From Pseudanabaena sp. (GTDB taxonomy: Bacteria > Cyanobacteriota > Cyanobacteriia > Pseudanabaenales > Pseudanabaenaceae): 64,000 nucleotides of DNA. Made by a program: the position numbers and the translations under genes. The notes beneath the pieces are model-generated. The model saw only the letters and a list, made by a program, of their open reading frames with translations, did no database searches and was not told the origin of the DNA. Numbering within the stretch: position 1 is the first letter of the stretch; the number at the start of each line of letters is the position of its first letter. The stretch lies in assembly GCA_003249035.1 (NCBI GenBank), contig QBMK01000001.1, positions 186,001 through 250,000 on the forward strand. The letters run 5' to 3'. Positions 60,416 through 64,000 of this stretch are shown here, piece by piece.

Positions 60416-62050
60416 GTGAAAATTCATAAGTGGGCGATCGCCATATTATTGTGGGGTTTCCTGTTTAGGGCTGTATGCGCAATTTATCTCAACATCGGCT
60501 TTGACGAGGCTTACTATTACCTATACACCCAAAATCTCAACTTAAGTTATTTCGATCATCCACCACTGGTAGCACTTACAGCAGGGATTGGAATCTGGCT
60601 GACGGGTGCAGTTACGCCTTTTACACTCAGAATTGGTGGCGTTTTACTCTATACAGGGACATTAATCTTCTCTTATTTAGCTAGTAAAAAGCTATTTGGC
60701 GATCGCACAGCGACTTTAACTCTGGCGATTCTGACGACAATTCCCATTTTCCAGATTGCCTTTGGGATTCTCACTCTGCCTGATAATGCCTTAATGTTTT
60801 TCTGGGCAGTTTGTTTGTGGATTGCCGCAGAAGAATTTTTTCCATCCGATCAGACCGACAAATATCAGCCGACCTATCGTCTTGCGCTTATTGGTTTATG
60901 CGTCGGGCTAGCATTTTTAGGCAAGTATCATGGCTTGCTCTTGGGTGGAGGACTAGTACTATTTTGCTTGCTTAGTCGTCGCCATCGGGGTGCATTGTTC
61001 TCAGGCTGGACTTTAGCTGCGATCGCTTTATTTGCGATCGCCATTTCTCCAGTATTGTTGTGGAATTATCAGCATGAATTTGCTTCATTTCGCTTTCAGA
61101 GTGGACGAGCTGTCCCTTCGCAAGGCTATAACTTAGAGAGATTATTAATAACGGTTTTAGTTGCGCTCGGATACCTCTTTCCTACCTTTGGAATTGCCCT
61201 ATGGTGGACAAGTTTTCGTGCAGCGGGGGGAGCTTTTAAAGCTGCTACTAGGCAAGGCAAGGTTGATGAAAATAACCATGAGCAGAATTATGAATTAGCG
61301 ATCGCTGAAGAGCGTCTTCGCAACAAACAATTATTGATTCTTTGTGTATCGATGCCAATTTTCTTTGGCTTTACATTTATGGGTGGATTTATTCAAATCC
61401 TACCCTCGTGGCATATGCCAGGATTTTTTGGCGCAACACTGTTACTTGGTGAAAGAGCGGCGCAGATGCAATTAAAACGCCCTAAATTTATTCGCAATTG
61501 GCTCTGGGGATCGGGCTTGGTAATTTTGCCACTTTTGTTAATTGGCTTACTGCATGTGCATCTAGGGATTGTTCAAAAAGGTGGGGACGCTGCGATCGCA
61601 GGTGGCTTTTGGGAAGCAAAGGATGATCCTTCTACACAAATGATTGATATTGAGCAGTTGCGCCAAGCATTTGTTGATTCGCCAAATCTTAAAGCGGAAT
61701 TGCAAAAAGCTGATTTTGTGTTTAGTAATAATTTCTTTGTGGCAGGACAGGTTGGTATGGCGATCGAGCCCTTGGGCAAAAAAGTTACCTGTTTTGATGA
61801 GGATCTGCGCGGGTTTGCCTATTGGAGTAAAGCAGAAGATTTTGTCGGTAAAACAGCGCTCTACGTTACTTCGGAGCAATTTATGAAGGACGAAAGATAC
61901 CCTCAACCGCTAGACAAGTACAAAGGTTATTTTCAATCCATAGAAAAAATTGCGGATATTCCCATTAAACGCAGTGGTCAAACAGTCCAAATTTTCCCAG
62001 TTTATCGCACTTCACCAATGTTAAAACCCTATCCACGTCCCTATGGATAA
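60416..62050 (+). CDS. Glycosyltransferase family 39 (ArnT/PMT-like) membrane protein
   Basis: NIGFDEAYYYLYTQNLNLSYFDHPPLVAL (PMT-family D-E and FDHPP motifs), many TM segments. GTG start. Confidence 0.85.
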   Translation: MKIHKWAIAILLWGFLFRAVCAIYLNIGFDEAYYYLYTQNLNLSYFDHPPLVALTAGIGIWLTGAVTPFTLRIGGVLLYTGTLIFSYLASKKLFGDRTATLTLAILTTIPIFQIAFGILTLPDNALMFFWAVCLWIAAEEFFPSDQTDKYQPTYRLALIGLCVGLAFLGKYHGLLLGGGLVLFCLLSRRHRGALFSGWTLAAIALFAIAISPVLLWNYQHEFASFRFQSGRAVPSQGYNLERLLITVLVALGYLFPTFGIALWWTSFRAAGGAFKAATRQGKVDENNHEQNYELAIAEERLRNKQLLILCVSMPIFFGFTFMGGFIQILPSWHMPGFFGATLLLGERAAQMQLKRPKFIRNWLWGSGLVILPLLLIGLLHVHLGIVQKGGDAAIAGGFWEAKDDPSTQMIDIEQLRQAFVDSPNLKAELQKADFVFSNNFFVAGQVGMAIEPLGKKVTCFDEDLRGFAYWSKAEDFVGKTALYVTSEQFMKDERYPQPLDKYKGYFQSIEKIADIPIKRSGQTVQIFPVYRTSPMLKPYPRPYG

Positions 62051-62092
62051 AGAAGGAGAATTGCGCCGCACAGCGGCGCAATTCTCCTTTGG
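62051..62092. terminator. Hairpin downstream of the GT39 gene
   Basis: aaggagaattgcgccgc aca gcggcgcaattctcctt. Confidence 0.75.
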
Positions 62093-62201
62093 GCTCTATA
62101 TACTGACTTGATTGAAGTACTGATAGTAAAACCCTAATTCTTGGGTGGGAAGAAAGCATTTTTACTTCGCAAAACTTTCAAAAAATTTAAAAGAAATCAT
62201 T

Positions 62202-62252
62202 AGAAATCATTTTTGTGATTGCGGCAAAGCCGCAATCACAAAAATGATTTCT
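62202..62252. repeat. 24-bp perfect inverted repeat, loop AAA
   Basis: agaaatcatttttgtgattgcggc aaa gccgcaatcacaaaaatgatttct. Confidence 0.85.
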
Positions 62253-62260
62253 TTATAACC

Positions 62261-62707
62261 TTAACGGGTCTCAGAAGTTTCTAACTCATTGAGTTTTATG
62301 TTTTGGCTTCGGATACGGCGGGATAACAAGCGAATAATATTTACAGCAATATCTGGAGTCTCATCAATCGCCTCATACAGTTGTTGCTGGGTTAACACTA
62401 GACAATCACAACTGGAAATGGCCGTCACCGAAGCCGATCTCGGTTCCGAATCAAATAACGACATTTCACCAAAACAACTGCCTTTGTCTAAAATTGCCAG
62501 ATCCTTATCCCCAGAATGCACCCTTACCTTACCCGCAACCAAAATATATAGCGATCGCCCTTCTTGACCTTTCTCGAAGATCGTTTTACCAGATGGATAG
62601 GAAACCTCGTTCATAATCGAAGCAAGGCGAACCAAGAAGTCATCACGTAATTCCTGAAAAATAGGAACTCCGCGTACCAATAGTAATCGATCAATACTGG
62701 TTAACAT
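62261..62707 (-). CDS. Cyclic nucleotide-binding domain protein
   Basis: GKTIFEKGQEGRSLYILVAGKVRVHSGDKDLAILDKGSCFGEMSLFDSEPRSASVTAIS. Confidence 0.88.
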   Translation of the reverse strand: MLTSIDRLLLVRGVPIFQELRDDFLVRLASIMNEVSYPSGKTIFEKGQEGRSLYILVAGKVRVHSGDKDLAILDKGSCFGEMSLFDSEPRSASVTAISSCDCLVLTQQQLYEAIDETPDIAVNIIRLLSRRIRSQNIKLNELETSETR

Positions 62708-62710
62708 GGC

Positions 62711-64000
62711 TTAAGACTCCCCATACCCATTTGGGTTGTCACCTATTTCGGCTCTTACGTGAGTATCTAAATCTTTACTGTGATTCAAATTATCACTTAG
62801 ATTTAGGTTGTTTTTGCCATTATTTTGAAAGTAATAGGAAATAGCCCTTACTTGAGCGAGTACCAAAGAATCGCGATCGTTCAGCAAATGTGGCAAGACC
62901 TTCAGCAGCGATCGCGGTGAAGCGACTTGCAAATATGAGATCACCGACTCCCTAACAAAGCCTGTGGGATGTTCCAGACATTTCAGCATTGTGTCCGCAG
63001 GTACTTTCCAATGTTGAGTTCTCGCCACATGAAAGCAACAAGCTAAAGTCCAATCTGATAGGCAATAGCGCAAATCAACGAGTTGATGTAATCGACTAGA
63101 TGGTGTCAGAGGCTTATAAGTATGAATGCCCGAAAGAATAGTTAATTTGTCAGCGATCGACCTATTATCAACCACTGACAAAATAATTTGCTTAACACTT
63201 AAGTCAACAGTATTATCCAAAATTTCCATGCCACGAGCGAGACTACTTTTGGATTCTGACAAAATATTAAAAGCTGCCGCCTGAATTGCTGATGCTGAAT
63301 AAAGTAATTTCATCATCAGAAAAATCCGTTCTAAGCTACCGATCGCTTCATTATTTAACGAATCAATCAACAGTCCAGCTTCTGTACTTGAAACTTGAGA
63401 CATATCCTCTACTCCTGCCCAAGCCTCAGTCATTACTCCTAGCTCTTGAATCACCATATTCTCTATACCACTGCGACCCATCAGTTCAAGGATCGCTTCA
63501 ATACCCCGCTCTTGAGGAATTCGTATGAGGGTACGCAAGATTTGCTTTCGATGTTTACCCCAAGACTTAGACAAATTGTTGACAAGTACAGAAATTGAAG
63601 CCTGAGAAGCAATTTCCCCCAAGATATCCCAGGCTTGAGTCTTCACATTATCGGGACTGCGATCGCTAGAAGATAGCTCTAGCAAAGATGGAATTGCCTC
63701 GTCTCCAAGACTGACTAAGGCTTCATGAGCAGCTTTACGCGTTGCCTTATAATGCAAACCACGAATAATTGATGGGAAATATTCACTGGCGCGGGTGGCA
63801 GCGATCGCTCTTAGCAAAGCACAGCGGACTTCTATTGAAGGATCTTGTAATAATTGCGGCACATAAAAATGTAAAGACTGCATAAAAGCAGCTTCGGCTA
63901 AAGCTCGACAGCCCAGAACTCTCTCGGGTTGTGATGAACTAGTAATCATATGTCGCAAAGTATTAGTCGCCTCGGCAACCTGTGTCGAAGCGCCTAGCCT
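62711..64000 (-). CDS. HEAT-repeat protein, N-terminus beyond window
   Basis: Frame stays open past the ORF-track start to the edge (…RLGASTQVAEATNTLRHMITSSSQPERVLGCRALAEA). HEAT-like repeats; possibly the C-terminal part of a larger transporter + HEAT protein. Confidence 0.75.
   Translation of the reverse strand, partial: RLGASTQVAEATNTLRHMITSSSQPERVLGCRALAEAAFMQSLHFYVPQLLQDPSIEVRCALLRAIAATRASEYFPSIIRGLHYKATRKAAHEALVSLGDEAIPSLLELSSSDRSPDNVKTQAWDILGEIASQASISVLVNNLSKSWGKHRKQILRTLIRIPQERGIEAILELMGRSGIENMVIQELGVMTEAWAGVEDMSQVSSTEAGLLIDSLNNEAIGSLERIFLMMKLLYSASAIQAAAFNILSESKSSLARGMEILDNTVDLSVKQIILSVVDNRSIADKLTILSGIHTYKPLTPSSRLHQLVDLRYCLSDWTLACCFHVARTQHWKVPADTMLKCLEHPTGFVRESVISYLQVASPRSLLKVLPHLLNDRDSLVLAQVRAISYYFQNNGKNNLNLSDNLNHSKDLDTHVRAEIGDNPNGYGES

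Noticed and set aside
1-64000. CRISPR array
   Set aside because: No regularly spaced identical direct repeats with unique spacers were seen; the repeats found are dispersed palindromes.

Overview
Cyanobacterial chromosome segment, possibly Pseudanabaena-like (lineage is a low-confidence inference from HIP1 GCGATCGC sites, cyanobacterial families such as Ycf33, Ycf51, TIGR02652, DUF3155, DUF928 and ChpX, and a PyrF-PyrE fusion). Most of the window is housekeeping: pyrFE, rpmF, argB, chpX/cupB-like, nadB, an RND efflux pair, sat, xfp, lipA, nrdR, rbfA, an alpha-carbonic anhydrase and tRNA-Asn. Two things stand out. (1) A compact accessory island at about 26.9-34.65 kb, between a histidine phosphatase gene and lipA. 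It holds a HigA-like antidote that appears to lack its HTH, hicBA, a single-HKD PLD protein with a DUF4258-like partner, a large NACHT-HEAT STAND NTPase, a VapB-like orphan, phd/yoeB, an orphan HicB-like gene, and a deletion scar fusing a truncated HNH gene to a truncated NERD (PglW-like) gene. This looks like a partly decayed defence/toxin-antitoxin island. (2) At least three families of small intergenic palindromic elements. Their outer ends are conserved between copies, but the inner hairpin arms differ from copy to copy while staying self-complementary. No CRISPR array and no complete IS element were seen. All calls come from reading the sequence and the supplied translations; no searches were run.
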